From VRUE01 sp963770315 (GTDB taxonomy: Bacteria > Actinomycetota > Thermoleophilia > Solirubrobacterales > 70-9), in assembly GCA_963770315.1 (NCBI GenBank), contig CAVYPC010000002.1, positions 1,302,001 through 1,366,000 of the forward strand: a DNA stretch of 64,000 bases, read 5' to 3'. Below are positions 44,014-52,920 of the stretch, one piece after another (the stretch's first letter is position 1; each line of letters opens with the position of its first letter). A program made the position numbers and the translations under genes. The notes under the pieces are model-generated. The model did not search any database. It was not told where the DNA came from and saw only the letters and a program-made list of their open reading frames with translations.

Positions 44014-44265
44014 TCATATTGGTCGGAGCATGGACGCTTTACAGGTCTGACAGGTCATGTCCTCGGTCGTGCTCATCCGGGCGATCGTCTGGTGCTCGCC
44101 GCAGTTGGGGCACTGCGAGACCAGCTCGAAGCGGCGCAGACAGTACACGCAGCGGAAGCTGCCGGGAAGCTGGGAGGGCCGCAGCCAGGGCTCGCCGCAG
44201 CTCGGGCATTTCGCCCGCTTCAACATGCCGGCCTCTCGCTGTGCTTGCTCATCGTCCCCCATCAT
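44014..44265 (-). CDS. Small zinc-ribbon protein
   Basis: The 83-aa product carries four CxxC pairs (CPSC, CVYC, CPNC and CQTC), enough for two zinc ribbons, and a basic patch. No other domain is visible. It overlaps the end of rsmB by 17 bp and precedes rpe by 15 bp, so it is co-transcribed with translation-related genes. Function unknown; nucleic-acid binding is only suggested by the fold. Confidence 0.72.
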   Translation of the reverse strand: MMGDDEQAQREAGMLKRAKCPSCGEPWLRPSQLPGSFRCVYCLRRFELVSQCPNCGEHQTIARMSTTEDMTCQTCKASMLRPI

Positions 44266-45628
44266 CCCTGCCCAGCCGGCAGATGAAGAAACCCGTCGTC
44301 AGGTCGCGATCGGGCCGCAGCTGCAGGCAGCGTGGATCGTGAACCGAGGCCAGGCCCGGCGCCAGGGTACCGAGGTCGTCGACCTCGAACGGCGGCACCT
44401 CGCCGCCGGTCGCCTGTGCCAGCAGCGCGGCCACCCGCTCCTCGCCCTCGCGGCGGGAGATCGTGCAGGTCGAGTAGACGAGCGTCCCGCCGGGCCGCAA
44501 TGCCTCCAGGCCGCGGGCCAGGATCCGTCCCTGCAGCTCGGCCAGGCGCTCGATCGCCCGCGGTGACTTGCGCCAGCGGGCATCGGGGCGCGAGGCAAGC
44601 GCGCCGAGGTCCGAGCAGGGTGGGTCGACCAGCACGCGGTCGAAGCCCGGAGCCATCCCGGGGGCCGCCGCATCGGCCTCGACTACGGTGACGCTGCGCA
44701 GGCCGAGGCGCCGTGCCTGCTCGGCGACCTCCTCCGCCCTGGCCGGGTCATGCTCGACCGAGATCACCTCGCCACGATCCCCCATCCGCGCCGCGATCTG
44801 GGCGGTCTTGATCCCGGGACCCGCGCAGAGGTCGAGGACATGCTCCCCCGGCTGCGGATCGAGCACTTCGACCGCGGCGGCGGAGCCGCGACTCTGCGGG
44901 GTCAGCTCGCCCGCGGCGACGAGCTCGAGCATGGTGCCGCCCGTCCTGCCGTCGACGACGATCTCCTCCGTCGCTGCCAAGGGCCAGGGGCCCTCTGCCG
45001 CGCTGGCCTCCAGCCCCGCCTCCCGCAGGCGTGCCAGCATCTCCTCGCGCCCGGTTCGGAGGGTGTTGAGCCGCAGGGCCAGCTCGGCCGGGTCGTTGCA
45101 GGACGCGAGCAGAGCCCGGGCCGAGTCCGCGCCGAGCTCCTGCCACCACATCCGCGCCAACCAGAGCGGCGCCGAGTGGGCGACAGCGGCCTGCTCGGGA
45201 GTCGAGTCTGCCCCCAGGAGCGAGTTGGTGAGGTCAGCCCGTTCGCGCGCCGCCCTGCGCAGCACGGCATTTACCAGCCCCGAAGCGTGGGCGGCGCCTG
45301 CCCCCTTGACCAGCTCGACCGCCTGGTCGACGGCAGCGTGATCGGGCGTCGCATCGGCGAACAGCAGCTCGTAGAGGCCGAGCCGCAGAGCGGCGATCAC
45401 GGGCGGGTCGAGCAACTGCGGCGAGCGCTCGGCGAGTCGCTCGATCGCCGCGTCGGCCGTGCCCCGGCGCTGCACTGCGCCAAATGCGAGGCGCTGCGCC
45501 TGGGCTCGCTCGCGACCCGGCAGCTCACGGCGGTCGGCCTCCTCGCGGAAGAACCGCTCGGTGTGGGCGTCGTGCTCGAAGGTCGCCCGGATCGTCTCGA
45601 AGGCAAGCGCCCTGGCGGACGCGATCAC
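44249..45628 (-). CDS. rsmB: 16S rRNA (cytosine967-C5)-methyltransferase
   Basis: The 459-aa product joins an N-terminal NusB-like RNA-binding domain (1-135) to a Rossmann methyltransferase. SAM-site motif: VLDLCAGPGIKTAQIA. The two catalytic cysteines are in DPPCSDLG and YSTCTISRREGE. The GTG at 45628 overlaps the fmt stop (GTGA), so the reading starts there although the frame is open further upstream. It belongs to the def-fmt-rsmB cluster common in bacteria. Confidence 0.94.
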   Translation of the reverse strand: MIASARALAFETIRATFEHDAHTERFFREEADRRELPGRERAQAQRLAFGAVQRRGTADAAIERLAERSPQLLDPPVIAALRLGLYELLFADATPDHAAVDQAVELVKGAGAAHASGLVNAVLRRAARERADLTNSLLGADSTPEQAAVAHSAPLWLARMWWQELGADSARALLASCNDPAELALRLNTLRTGREEMLARLREAGLEASAAEGPWPLAATEEIVVDGRTGGTMLELVAAGELTPQSRGSAAAVEVLDPQPGEHVLDLCAGPGIKTAQIAARMGDRGEVISVEHDPARAEEVAEQARRLGLRSVTVVEADAAAPGMAPGFDRVLVDPPCSDLGALASRPDARWRKSPRAIERLAELQGRILARGLEALRPGGTLVYSTCTISRREGEERVAALLAQATGGEVPPFEVDDLGTLAPGLASVHDPRCLQLRPDRDLTTGFFICRLGRDDGGR

Positions 45629-46530
45629 AGGGTGGGCACGCGGTGGCCGCGCAGGTAGGCGTCGGCCGCCATCGGCTTGCCGCCGGGTGGCTGTACGACC
45701 TCCAATCGCAGCGCCCCGCGGCCACAACCGAGCAGCAGCGCCCCCCACTCGGCCTTCATCTCACCCTGCTTGACGCTGACGTCGACCGCGCGCGCCCGCC
45801 TCACGCCGAGGCGGCTCTCGTCGCCAATCTCGAGGTAGGCGCCGACGTGCGGCGTCAGCGCACGAACCGTGCGGGCCAGCTCCGCGGCCGGCCGGCCAGG
45901 GTCGAGGCGGCGCTCGGCGGGATCGATCTTCTCCGCGTAGGTGGCCTCCTCGTCGTCCTGCTCGGCAAAGCGAAGCTCGCCCCGCCCAAGCAGGTCGAAC
46001 GCCTCGACCAGCAGCTCGCCGCCCAGGGCCGAGAGCTTGGCCGAGAGGCTCTCGAAGTCGTCCTCGGGCCCGATGGCGATCTCCTCCCGTATGGCGACCG
46101 GGCCGCTGTCGAGACCGGCGGTGACCCGCATCAGGCTGACGCCGGTGCCGCGGTCGCCGGCCATCATCGCCCGCTCGATCGGAGCCGCACCGCGCCAGCG
46201 CGGCAGCAGCGAGGGATGGACGTTGAGCAGCGGCCACTCGGAGAGCAGCGGCTCGCGGATCAACTGGCCGAAGGCACAGACCGCCACCGCCTCGGGCCCC
46301 ACGGCGCGGATCCGCTCCAGCGCGCCCTCTTCGTTGACGTTCTCGGCCTGCAGCAGCTCGATGCCGAGCTCGGCGGCGGCCTCCGCCACCGGCGGCGAGG
46401 CGCTCCTGCGGCCGCGGCCCCGCGGTCGATCCGGTGGCGTCACGACCAGCAGCGGGCGGTGCGGGGATCCGGCCAGGCGATGCAGCACCGCGGCGGCAAA
46501 CTCCGAGGTGCCTAGGTAGGCGGTCCTCAC
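45625..46530 (-). CDS. fmt: Methionyl-tRNA formyltransferase
   Basis: The 301-aa product formylates initiator Met-tRNA using 10-formyl-THF. MRTAYLGTSEFAAAVL opens the Rossmann domain, the formyl-THF site is LNVHPSLLPRWRGAAPIERAMMAGD with the catalytic His, and the C-terminal OB-like domain starts near residue 205. The start overlaps the def stop by 4 bp and the stop overlaps rsmB. Confidence 0.96.
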   Translation of the reverse strand: MRTAYLGTSEFAAAVLHRLAGSPHRPLLVVTPPDRPRGRGRRSASPPVAEAAAELGIELLQAENVNEEGALERIRAVGPEAVAVCAFGQLIREPLLSEWPLLNVHPSLLPRWRGAAPIERAMMAGDRGTGVSLMRVTAGLDSGPVAIREEIAIGPEDDFESLSAKLSALGGELLVEAFDLLGRGELRFAEQDDEEATYAEKIDPAERRLDPGRPAAELARTVRALTPHVGAYLEIGDESRLGVRRARAVDVSVKQGEMKAEWGALLLGCGRGALRLEVVQPPGGKPMAADAYLRGHRVPTL

Positions 46531-47165
46531 GCGTCGGTGCGGGGCTCGCGATGCTCTTCGGCGTCCCGCTCGTCGTCTCCCTCGGCCGCGGGGCTGTAGC
46601 TGACGCCTTCGCGCAGGGCCCGCAGCGCCGCCTTGCGCTGAGCGCGCGGCGCCCGGTCGAGGATCAGCACGCCGTCCAGGTGGTCGATCTCGTGCTGGAG
46701 AACCCGCGCCTCCAGCCCCGAGGCCTCGAGCCTCACCGGCTCTCCCTCGAAATCGAACCCGCCGACCCTGGCGTGCAGCGGGCGCTCGACGTCCATCGCT
46801 ACCCGTGGCAGGCTGAGGCAGCCCTCTTCGGCGACGACGGCCTCATCGGAGAGCCACTCGATCGTCGGGTTGACCAGCCCGGCCGGCTCGCTGTCGGACC
46901 CAGCCTGGAAGACGAGGACACGGCGCAGCACGCCGAGCTGGGTGGCGGCCAAGCCGACCCCCAGCCCATCGCGCATGATCGCGATCATGCGCTCGATCTC
47001 GAGCCGCAGCTCCGGGCCGAACCGAGTTACCGGCGAGGCCTTGCTCTTCAACACCGGATCGCCAAACTTGACGACATTGGCGAGCGCCGCTTCGCGTCGT
47101 TCCAGCAGCTCCGCTTCCAGCCGCTCGCGCTCTGTCTCGTCCCGGACGGCACCTTCGTCGCTCAC
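46527..47165 (-). CDS. def: Peptide deformylase
   Basis: The 212-aa metalloenzyme removes the formyl group from nascent proteins. All three family motifs are present: GVGLAATQLG, EEGCLSLP (metal Cys) and QHEIDHLDG (two metal His and the catalytic Glu). An acidic-charged N-terminal extension of about 28 residues precedes the usual start, and a charged tail of about 25 ends it. It is coupled to fmt. Confidence 0.96.
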   Translation of the reverse strand: MSDEGAVRDETERERLEAELLERREAALANVVKFGDPVLKSKASPVTRFGPELRLEIERMIAIMRDGLGVGLAATQLGVLRRVLVFQAGSDSEPAGLVNPTIEWLSDEAVVAEEGCLSLPRVAMDVERPLHARVGGFDFEGEPVRLEASGLEARVLQHEIDHLDGVLILDRAPRAQRKAALRALREGVSYSPAAEGDDERDAEEHREPRTDA

Positions 47166-47193
47166 GCAACCGATTGTATGGATCGGCCCCTTG

Positions 47194-49380
47194 CTACTGC
47201 GGGTCCACGTCGACGCCGATGGCGACGTCCGCGAGCGAGCGGTCGGCGGCGAGGCGCTCGACCGCGGCGCCGATCGCGGCGACCGTGGCCTCGCGGTCGC
47301 CGGCCTTGGTCAGGAGGCGCCGCCGGTACCTGTTGCGGACGCGGAACATCGGCGCCGGGCCGAGCAGGTCGGTGCCCTCGGGCAGGGTCTCCTCGAGGGC
47401 CGCGGCCAGCTTCGAGGCGGCCCGATCGAGCCGCGGCTCGGACTCCGACTTGAGAACGACCCGGACCAGGTGGGAGAAGGGCGGATAGCGAAGCGCCCGG
47501 CGTCGCTCGACCTCCTCGACGAGGAAGCCGCTGGCGTCGTGCCGGGCCGCACGGGCGACACTCGCGGCCTCCGGGGCCAGGGTCTGCACGATCGTCTCCC
47601 CCCCGGCCTCGCCGCGGCCGCTGCGCCCGGCAAGCTGGGTGATCATCGCGAAGGTGCGCTCGCCGGCGCGAAAGTCGGGGAAGCGGAGGGTCGCGTCGGC
47701 GTCGAGGATCGCGCTCAGGGTGACCTCGGGGAAGTCGTGCCCCTTGGCGACCATCTGGGTGCCGACCAGGACCCCGCTCTCGGCCTCGCCGAAGCCGGCG
47801 AGGATGCGGGCGTGGGCGCCGCGGCCCCCGGCGGTATCGGAGTCGAGGCGGAAGACCGGCATCGGGTCGAGCTGCGCGGCCAGCAGCGCCTCGATCTGCT
47901 CGGTCCCGGCGCCCGCCCGCGAGAGCGTGGTCGAGCCACAGTCGGGACAGGCGTGCGGCAGCGGCTCGGCGTGGGCGCAGTGATGGCAGACGATCCGCCC
48001 GGCGTTGCGGTGCACGATCAGCGAGACGTCGCAGTTGGGGCAGCCCCAGTGCCGGCCGCAGGAGCGACAGGTGAGCCAGGGCGAGAAGCCGCGCCGGTTG
48101 ACCATCACGATCGCCTTCGCGCCGGCATCCCGCACCCTCCCCAGCGCCTCCCAGGTGGCGGGATGCAGGGGCCCCGAGCGCGGGTCGGCCTCACGCATGT
48201 CGAGCACCTCGACCGGGGGCATGCGGCGGCCGTCGACGCGGCGCGGCAGCTCGACCCGGGGCAGCTCCAGCCAGGACTCCGGCCGCGGCGTCGCGGTGCC
48301 GGCCACCAGCGCCGCGCCGCATTCCTCCGCCCGGCGACGGGCGACGGTGCGGGCGTCGTAGGTGGGGTCGCCCTCCTGCTTGTAGGAGGAATCGTGCTCC
48401 TCGTCGATCACGATCAGGCCGAGGTCGCGGACCGGCGCGAAGACGGCGGAGCGGGGGCCGACGCAGACGTTCGCCTCGCCGCTGCGCAGGCGCCGCCACT
48501 CGTCGTAGCGCTCGCCCGGCGAAAGCGCCGAGTGGAGCACGGCGAAGCGATCGCCGAGCCGCGCCCGAAAGCGCGCTACTGCCTGCGGGGCGAGGCCGAT
48601 CTCTGGGACGAGGACGATCGCCCCCCGCCCGCGGTCGATCGCCGCCTCGACCGCGGCCAGGTAGACCTCGGTCTTGCCCGAGCCGGTCACGCCGTGCAGG
48701 AGCAGCTTCCGCGGCGCCCCGGCCTCGCCGTCGAGCGCCGCGACGATCTCGGCGACCGCGCGCTCCTGCTCCTCGAGCAGCCGCGGTCGACCCGCCGGCG
48801 CACCCACCTCGGCCCCGCCGGGCCGGCGGCGCACCAGCGAGCTGCGGGTGGAGATCAGACCGCGCTCCTCCAGCCGGCGCAGAACCTGGCGATCCGCCCC
48901 GACCGCGGCGGCGAGCTCCCCAGCCGACATCTCGCCCGCACCCAGCGCCTCGAGCACGGCCCGCTGCTTGGCTCCCAGCCGGCCGCTCCCGGCCAGAGCC
49001 TCCTCGCCGGCGGCCGAGATTTCGGCCCGCAGCTCGCTGCGCGAGCGCACCCGCTGCCCGCCGGCGCCGGTACCCGGAGGCAGGACCAGCTGCAGCCCCC
49101 GCGAAGGCGTCGAGCAGTACTCGCCGGCGACCCAGAGCCCGAGGCGGACCAGCTCCGCCGGCACGCCCGCCTCGAGCGCTTCGAGCGGCTCCGCGAGCCG
49201 CTCGGGCGGCAGCTCCGAGGTCATGGCCAGCTCGACGACGACGCCCAGCGCCCGCCGCCGCCCGAACGGCACCCGCACGACGCTTCCCACCTCGAGGTCG
49301 GCCATCGCCGCCGGCAGCCGGTAGTCGAAGGGACCGCGCAGGGCACGGGCGGTGGTCAGCGGCTCGACCTTGGCGATCAC
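47194..49380 (-). CDS. priA: Primosomal protein N' (replication restart helicase)
   Basis: The 728-aa product restarts stalled forks. The DNA-binding domain covers 1-100 (GPFDYRLPAAM), then a winged helix near 110-170. The helicase core has HGVTGSGKTEVYL, LIVIDEEHDSSYK and TATPRPESW. Eight cysteines from CRSCGRHWGCPNC to CHHC and CPDC bind two zincs, and the C-terminal half has QLAGRSGRGEAGG. The start is GTG. In many actinobacteria PriA lacks helicase motifs; here Walker A and DEEH appear intact. Confidence 0.94.
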   Translation of the reverse strand: MIAKVEPLTTARALRGPFDYRLPAAMADLEVGSVVRVPFGRRRALGVVVELAMTSELPPERLAEPLEALEAGVPAELVRLGLWVAGEYCSTPSRGLQLVLPPGTGAGGQRVRSRSELRAEISAAGEEALAGSGRLGAKQRAVLEALGAGEMSAGELAAAVGADRQVLRRLEERGLISTRSSLVRRRPGGAEVGAPAGRPRLLEEQERAVAEIVAALDGEAGAPRKLLLHGVTGSGKTEVYLAAVEAAIDRGRGAIVLVPEIGLAPQAVARFRARLGDRFAVLHSALSPGERYDEWRRLRSGEANVCVGPRSAVFAPVRDLGLIVIDEEHDSSYKQEGDPTYDARTVARRRAEECGAALVAGTATPRPESWLELPRVELPRRVDGRRMPPVEVLDMREADPRSGPLHPATWEALGRVRDAGAKAIVMVNRRGFSPWLTCRSCGRHWGCPNCDVSLIVHRNAGRIVCHHCAHAEPLPHACPDCGSTTLSRAGAGTEQIEALLAAQLDPMPVFRLDSDTAGGRGAHARILAGFGEAESGVLVGTQMVAKGHDFPEVTLSAILDADATLRFPDFRAGERTFAMITQLAGRSGRGEAGGETIVQTLAPEAASVARAARHDASGFLVEEVERRRALRYPPFSHLVRVVLKSESEPRLDRAASKLAAALEETLPEGTDLLGPAPMFRVRNRYRRRLLTKAGDREATVAAIGAAVERLAADRSLADVAIGVDVDPQ

Positions 49381-49433
49381 TCGGTCACGGTATGGAGGGT
49401 GGCGGACGGCGCGGGTATGCTCACGCCGTAGCG

Positions 49434-49943
49434 ATGGCGGCTCTCAATCTCAGCCCGGGCGAGCAGATGATCTTCCAGGGGCACCCCTCGTGGCGGGCGA
49501 TCCTCGGCTTCTACCTGAAAGGCATTCTGGTCGCGGCGATCATTGGGGTCATCGCCAAGCTCGCCGGCGCCGGCAGCGGCACGGTTTTCCTGATCGTCCT
49601 CGTCGTGATTGCCCTCACCGTCCTGATCGGCTTCGTCAAGCGCGTGGCGACCGTCTACACGATCACCGACCGCCGCCTCAACATCAAACGAGGCATCGTC
49701 TCGCGAGAGGTCCAGGAGACCCGCCTGGAGCGTGTCCAGAACGTCAACTACCGCCAGTCCGTCTACCAACGGATCGTGCAGATCGGCGACGTCGACTTCG
49801 ACACCGCGGCGACCGACGACTACAACTTCGTCTTCGTGGGAGTGGCGGATCCAGCTGACGTCGTGCACCGGGTGGATCAAGCGACCGGCGCGGCCTCTGC
49901 CGGATCGCACGGTCTCGGCGAGGCGCAGCCTCCCACCTCTTAG
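49434..49943 (+). CDS. Membrane protein with bacterial PH domain (bPH2)
   Basis: The 169-aa product has an N-terminal LSPGEQMIFQGHPSWRAI, typical of the family, then two close membrane spans (about 24-42 and 49-66). A bPH2/DUF304 beta domain follows (YTITDRRLNIKRGIVSREVQETRLERVQNVNYRQS and VGDVDFDTA-like). Function in the family is unknown. It is divergent from priA and followed by family 2 repeats. Confidence 0.82.
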   Translation: MAALNLSPGEQMIFQGHPSWRAILGFYLKGILVAAIIGVIAKLAGAGSGTVFLIVLVVIALTVLIGFVKRVATVYTITDRRLNIKRGIVSREVQETRLERVQNVNYRQSVYQRIVQIGDVDFDTAATDDYNFVFVGVADPADVVHRVDQATGAASAGSHGLGEAQPPTS

Positions 49944-49984
49944 ATAGCTGACCGACCCCACTACCCCTCGGCGGGCTGGGTAGA

Positions 49985-50045
49985 GATGGCGGGTGCGCCT
50001 CTTGCCGCCGCTTCGCGACATTCCCGCAGAGGCGCACCCGCCATC
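49985..50045 (-). repeat. Family 2 element, truncated copy D
   Basis: Perfect 18-bp arms (49985-50002 and 50028-50045) enclose only 25 nt. On the minus strand the loop reads GAATGTCGCGAAGCGGC, which is the first part and hairpin 1 of the family 2 core; the ATGCAATCTG linker and hairpins 2 and 3 are missing. It lies 42 bp after the PH-domain gene. Confidence 0.8.
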
Positions 50046-50144
50046 CCCACGAAGCACACCGAGCTTCGAAGCTCAGCTTCTGAGGCATCGCCTCGGCTCG
50101 AAGCTTGAGAACCCTGGGACCGCGCTCATGATCTGGGGGCGTGT
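50046..50144. other. Gene-free spacer between family 2 copies D and C
   Basis: No gene is supported in these 99 bp. Short self-complementary tracts (GAGCTTCGAAGCTC at 50061-50074 and CTCGAAGCTTGAG at 50097-50109) could form small hairpins. Together with copies C and D it makes up the 385-bp gap between the PH-domain gene and metK. Confidence 0.55.
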
Positions 50145-50302
50145 CGAGGCAGAGAAGCCTGGCCGGTCTGCGGTCGAATGTCGCGAAGCGGCCTATGCAA
50201 TCTGGTGATTGCGCGGCCGTAGGCCGTGCTCATCGTTCACCCCAAGAGCGAAGCTCTTGGGGTGTCAATTCGACCGCAGACCGGCCAGGCTTCTCTGTCT
50301 CG
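50145..50302 (+). repeat. Family 2 cloverleaf-like palindromic element, copy C
   Basis: The arms 50145-50179 and 50268-50302 pair over 35 positions with one G-T pair. The 88-nt core has hairpin 1 GTCGC-GAA-GCGGC, ATGCAATCTG (50195-50204), hairpin 2 GCGCGGCC-GTA-GGCCGTGC and hairpin 3 CACCCCAAGAGC-GAA-GCTCTTGGGGTG, a perfect 12-bp stem. It ends 26 bp from the metK stop. Confidence 0.93.
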
Positions 50303-50328
50303 CTACTGGGTCCTGGAATCAGTCACAT

Positions 50329-51576
50329 CTAGGCGGCGGTGGCGGCGCCCGCCGCCTCCCGCAGGGCATCTGCCCTGTCGGTCCGCTCCCAGGTGAAGTC
50401 CGGATCCTTGCGGCCGAAGTGGCCATAGGCCGCGGTCTTCTTGAAGATCGGCCGGTGCAGGTCGAGGTAACGGCGGAAGGCACCCGGCCGCAGGTCGAAC
50501 TCCGCTTCGACCAGGCGCGAAATCTCCATGTCGGGGAGCTTGCCGGTGCCGAAGGTCTCGACCATCAGCGAGACCGGACGGGCGACGCCGATCGCGTAGG
50601 CGACCTGCACCTCACAGCGCTGCGCCAGGCCGGCGGCGACGACGTTCTTGGCGACATGGCGGGCCGCGTAGGCGGCGGAGCGGTCGACCTTGGACGGGTC
50701 CTTGCCGGAGAAGGCGCCGCCGCCGTGACGAGCCATGCCGCCGTAGGTGTCGACGATGATCTTGCGGCCGGTGAGGCCGGCGTCACCGACCGGGCCGCCA
50801 ATCACGAACTTGCCGGTCGGGTTGACGAGGAAGCCCTCGCGCAGCGCCTCGCCGTCGTAGAGGCCCGCCGCCTCGGCTTCCAGCACGGGAACGACGACGT
50901 GCTGCCAGAGGTCGGGCTTGATCGTCTCCTCCGAGTCGACACCCGAAGCGTGCTGCGTCGAGATCAGCAACTTCTCGACTCGAACGGGGCGGCCGTCGGC
51001 GTAGCGGACCGTTACCTGCGTCTTGCCGTCGGGGCCGAGATAGTCGAGCGTGCCGTCCTTGCGCACCGCAGCCAGGCGCTCGGCGAGCCGGTGGGCGAGG
51101 TGCACCGGCATCGGCATCAGCGCCTCGGTCTCGTCGGTGGCGTAGCCGAACATCATTCCCTGGTCGCCGGCCCCCGCCAGCAGCAGCTCGTCGTCGCCGG
51201 CGGAGCCGGTCCGCGTCTCGTGCGAGGCATCGACGCCCTGGGCGATGTCGGGCGACTGCTTGTCGAGCGAGACCAGGACCGAGATGTGATCGCAGTTGTA
51301 GCCGTAGTCGCCGTGGTCGTAGCCGATCTCGCGGATCGTCTCGCGGACCAGCTCGGGCACGTCGAGGTGAACGTCGGTCGATATCTCGCCGGAGACGACC
51401 GCCATCCCGGTGTTGACCAGGGTCTCGCAGGCGACGCGGCCCCCGGGGTCGCCCGCCATCACGGCGTCGAGGATCGCGTCGGAGATCTGATCGCAGACCT
51501 TGTCCGGGTGGCCCTCGGTGACCGACTCGGAAGTGAACAGGTACTCGCCCTGGGTTAGTGGCTCAATGGTTGACAT
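50329..51576 (-). CDS. metK: S-adenosylmethionine synthetase
   Basis: The 415-aa product makes SAM from methionine and ATP. Motifs: SESVTEGHPDKVCDQISDAILD, GAGDQGMMFGYATDE, DTYGGMARHGGGAFSGKDPSKVDRSAAY (P-loop-like and metal site). The length is slightly above the usual 385-400. Only 27 bp separate it from the upstream der gene, so there is no space for a SAM riboswitch and it is probably read from the same transcript. Confidence 0.97.
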   Translation of the reverse strand: MSTIEPLTQGEYLFTSESVTEGHPDKVCDQISDAILDAVMAGDPGGRVACETLVNTGMAVVSGEISTDVHLDVPELVRETIREIGYDHGDYGYNCDHISVLVSLDKQSPDIAQGVDASHETRTGSAGDDELLLAGAGDQGMMFGYATDETEALMPMPVHLAHRLAERLAAVRKDGTLDYLGPDGKTQVTVRYADGRPVRVEKLLISTQHASGVDSEETIKPDLWQHVVVPVLEAEAAGLYDGEALREGFLVNPTGKFVIGGPVGDAGLTGRKIIVDTYGGMARHGGGAFSGKDPSKVDRSAAYAARHVAKNVVAAGLAQRCEVQVAYAIGVARPVSLMVETFGTGKLPDMEISRLVEAEFDLRPGAFRRYLDLHRPIFKKTAAYGHFGRKDPDFTWERTDRADALREAAGAATAA

Positions 51577-51603
51577 TGTCGAAGCGTACCGAGGTGGGCG
51601 GGG

Positions 51604-52920
51604 TCACGGGCGTCCCCGGCGGCCGGTATGGGGGATGAAATCGATAACCAGGGGGACTCCCTCCAGCCCATACGTCTCCCGCATCCGGTTCTCCAGGTGG
51701 TAGGCCCAGTCGCGGACGATCAGGCGGCGGTCGTTGACCTGGATCGCGAAGCGCGGCGGCCGCTCTCCGATCTGGGCCGAGTAGTAGAGCCGCAGGCGCC
51801 GGCCGCGCCGCGACGGCGGCGGCGTCGTGGCGACGACGTCGGCGACGAAGCGATTCAGCTCCGGCGTCGGAATGCGCTCCGCGGCACGGTCGGCCAGCTG
51901 CAGCGCCTTGGGCAGCAGCTTGGGGACGTTGCGGCCCTGCAGGGCCGAGCAGGTGACGACCTCGGGACGCAGGCGCAGCTTGCGCTCGACCCGAGCGCGC
52001 GCATCGTCCACGTCGGTGGCGCCGATGTCCCACTTGTTGAGCACCAGCAGCGTCGCGCAGCCGGCCCGCATCGCCAGCTCGGCGACGCGCAGGTCCTCCG
52101 CCGTGACCCCGTCCGAGGCGTCGCAGACGACGATCGCGACGTCGGCTCGCTCGACCGCCAGCTCGGAGCGCAGCTGCGCGTAGTAGTCGACGGTTCCGGC
52201 GACCTTGGAACGGCGCCGCAGCCCTGCCGTATCGACGAGCAGGACCGCCCGCCCTTCGACTTCCAGCTCGGTGTCGATCGCGTCGCGGGTGGTGCCGGCG
52301 CGCTCGGAGACGATCACGCGCTCGCTGCCGAGGAAGGCGTTGACCAGCGAGGACTTGCCGGCGTTGGGGCGGCCGATCACGGCGATGCGGACGAGCTCCT
52401 CCCCCGCCGTTTGGGCAGGCTGCTCGCCCAGCAGCCCGACCACGCGGTCGAGCAGATCGCCGCTGGCCAACCCGTGCGTGGCCGAGACCGCGATCGGGTC
52501 GCCGAGACCGAGCTGGTGGAACTCGGCGGTCAGATGCTCGTCTTCGGGGCGGTCGACCTTGTTGACGACGACGACCACGGGGACGTCGCCGCCTCGCAGC
52601 GTCTTCGCCAGCTCCGCGTCGCCGGCCCGCACCCCCGCCCGCCCGTCGACGACGAGCAGGATGACGCTGGCCTCGGCGATGCCGATCCGGGCTTGGCGCT
52701 GGACGTCCTCGGCCAGCTCGCTCTCGTCGGCGAGGTCGATGCCACCGGTATCGAGCAGCTCGAAGGCGATGCCGTTCCACTCGCAGGGAACGCGCTTGCG
52801 GTCGCGGGTGGCGCCCGGCTGGGCGTCAGTGACGGCCTCGCGGCCGCCGGCGAGCCGGTTGACGAGGGTGCTCTTGCCGACGTTGGGGAAGCCGACGACG
52901 GCGACCGTCGGCACGCTCAC
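51604..52920 (-). CDS. der: Ribosome-assembly GTPase Der (EngA)
   Basis: The 438-aa product has two tandem GTPase domains, the hallmark of Der, which assists 50S assembly. The first has GFPNVGKSTL, DTGGI and NKVD; the second has GRPNAGKSSL, DTAGLRRRSKV and NKWD. The C-terminal KH-like domain ends KLYYxAQ-like (RLRLYYSAQIGERPPRFAIQ). ATGA overlap joins it to cmk, the usual partner. Confidence 0.96.
   Translation of the reverse strand: MSVPTVAVVGFPNVGKSTLVNRLAGGREAVTDAQPGATRDRKRVPCEWNGIAFELLDTGGIDLADESELAEDVQRQARIGIAEASVILLVVDGRAGVRAGDAELAKTLRGGDVPVVVVVNKVDRPEDEHLTAEFHQLGLGDPIAVSATHGLASGDLLDRVVGLLGEQPAQTAGEELVRIAVIGRPNAGKSSLVNAFLGSERVIVSERAGTTRDAIDTELEVEGRAVLLVDTAGLRRRSKVAGTVDYYAQLRSELAVERADVAIVVCDASDGVTAEDLRVAELAMRAGCATLLVLNKWDIGATDVDDARARVERKLRLRPEVVTCSALQGRNVPKLLPKALQLADRAAERIPTPELNRFVADVVATTPPPSRRGRRLRLYYSAQIGERPPRFAIQVNDRRLIVRDWAYHLENRMRETYGLEGVPLVIDFIPHTGRRGRP

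Noticed and set aside
46870..49431. An 850-codon open frame on the plus strand opposite priA and def
   Set aside because: A product of high G+C (stop codons are rare on the other strand); the priA and def proteins on the minus strand have full family motifs.
51577..51603. A SAM riboswitch ahead of metK
   Set aside because: Only 27 bp separate metK from der, too short for any known SAM riboswitch.
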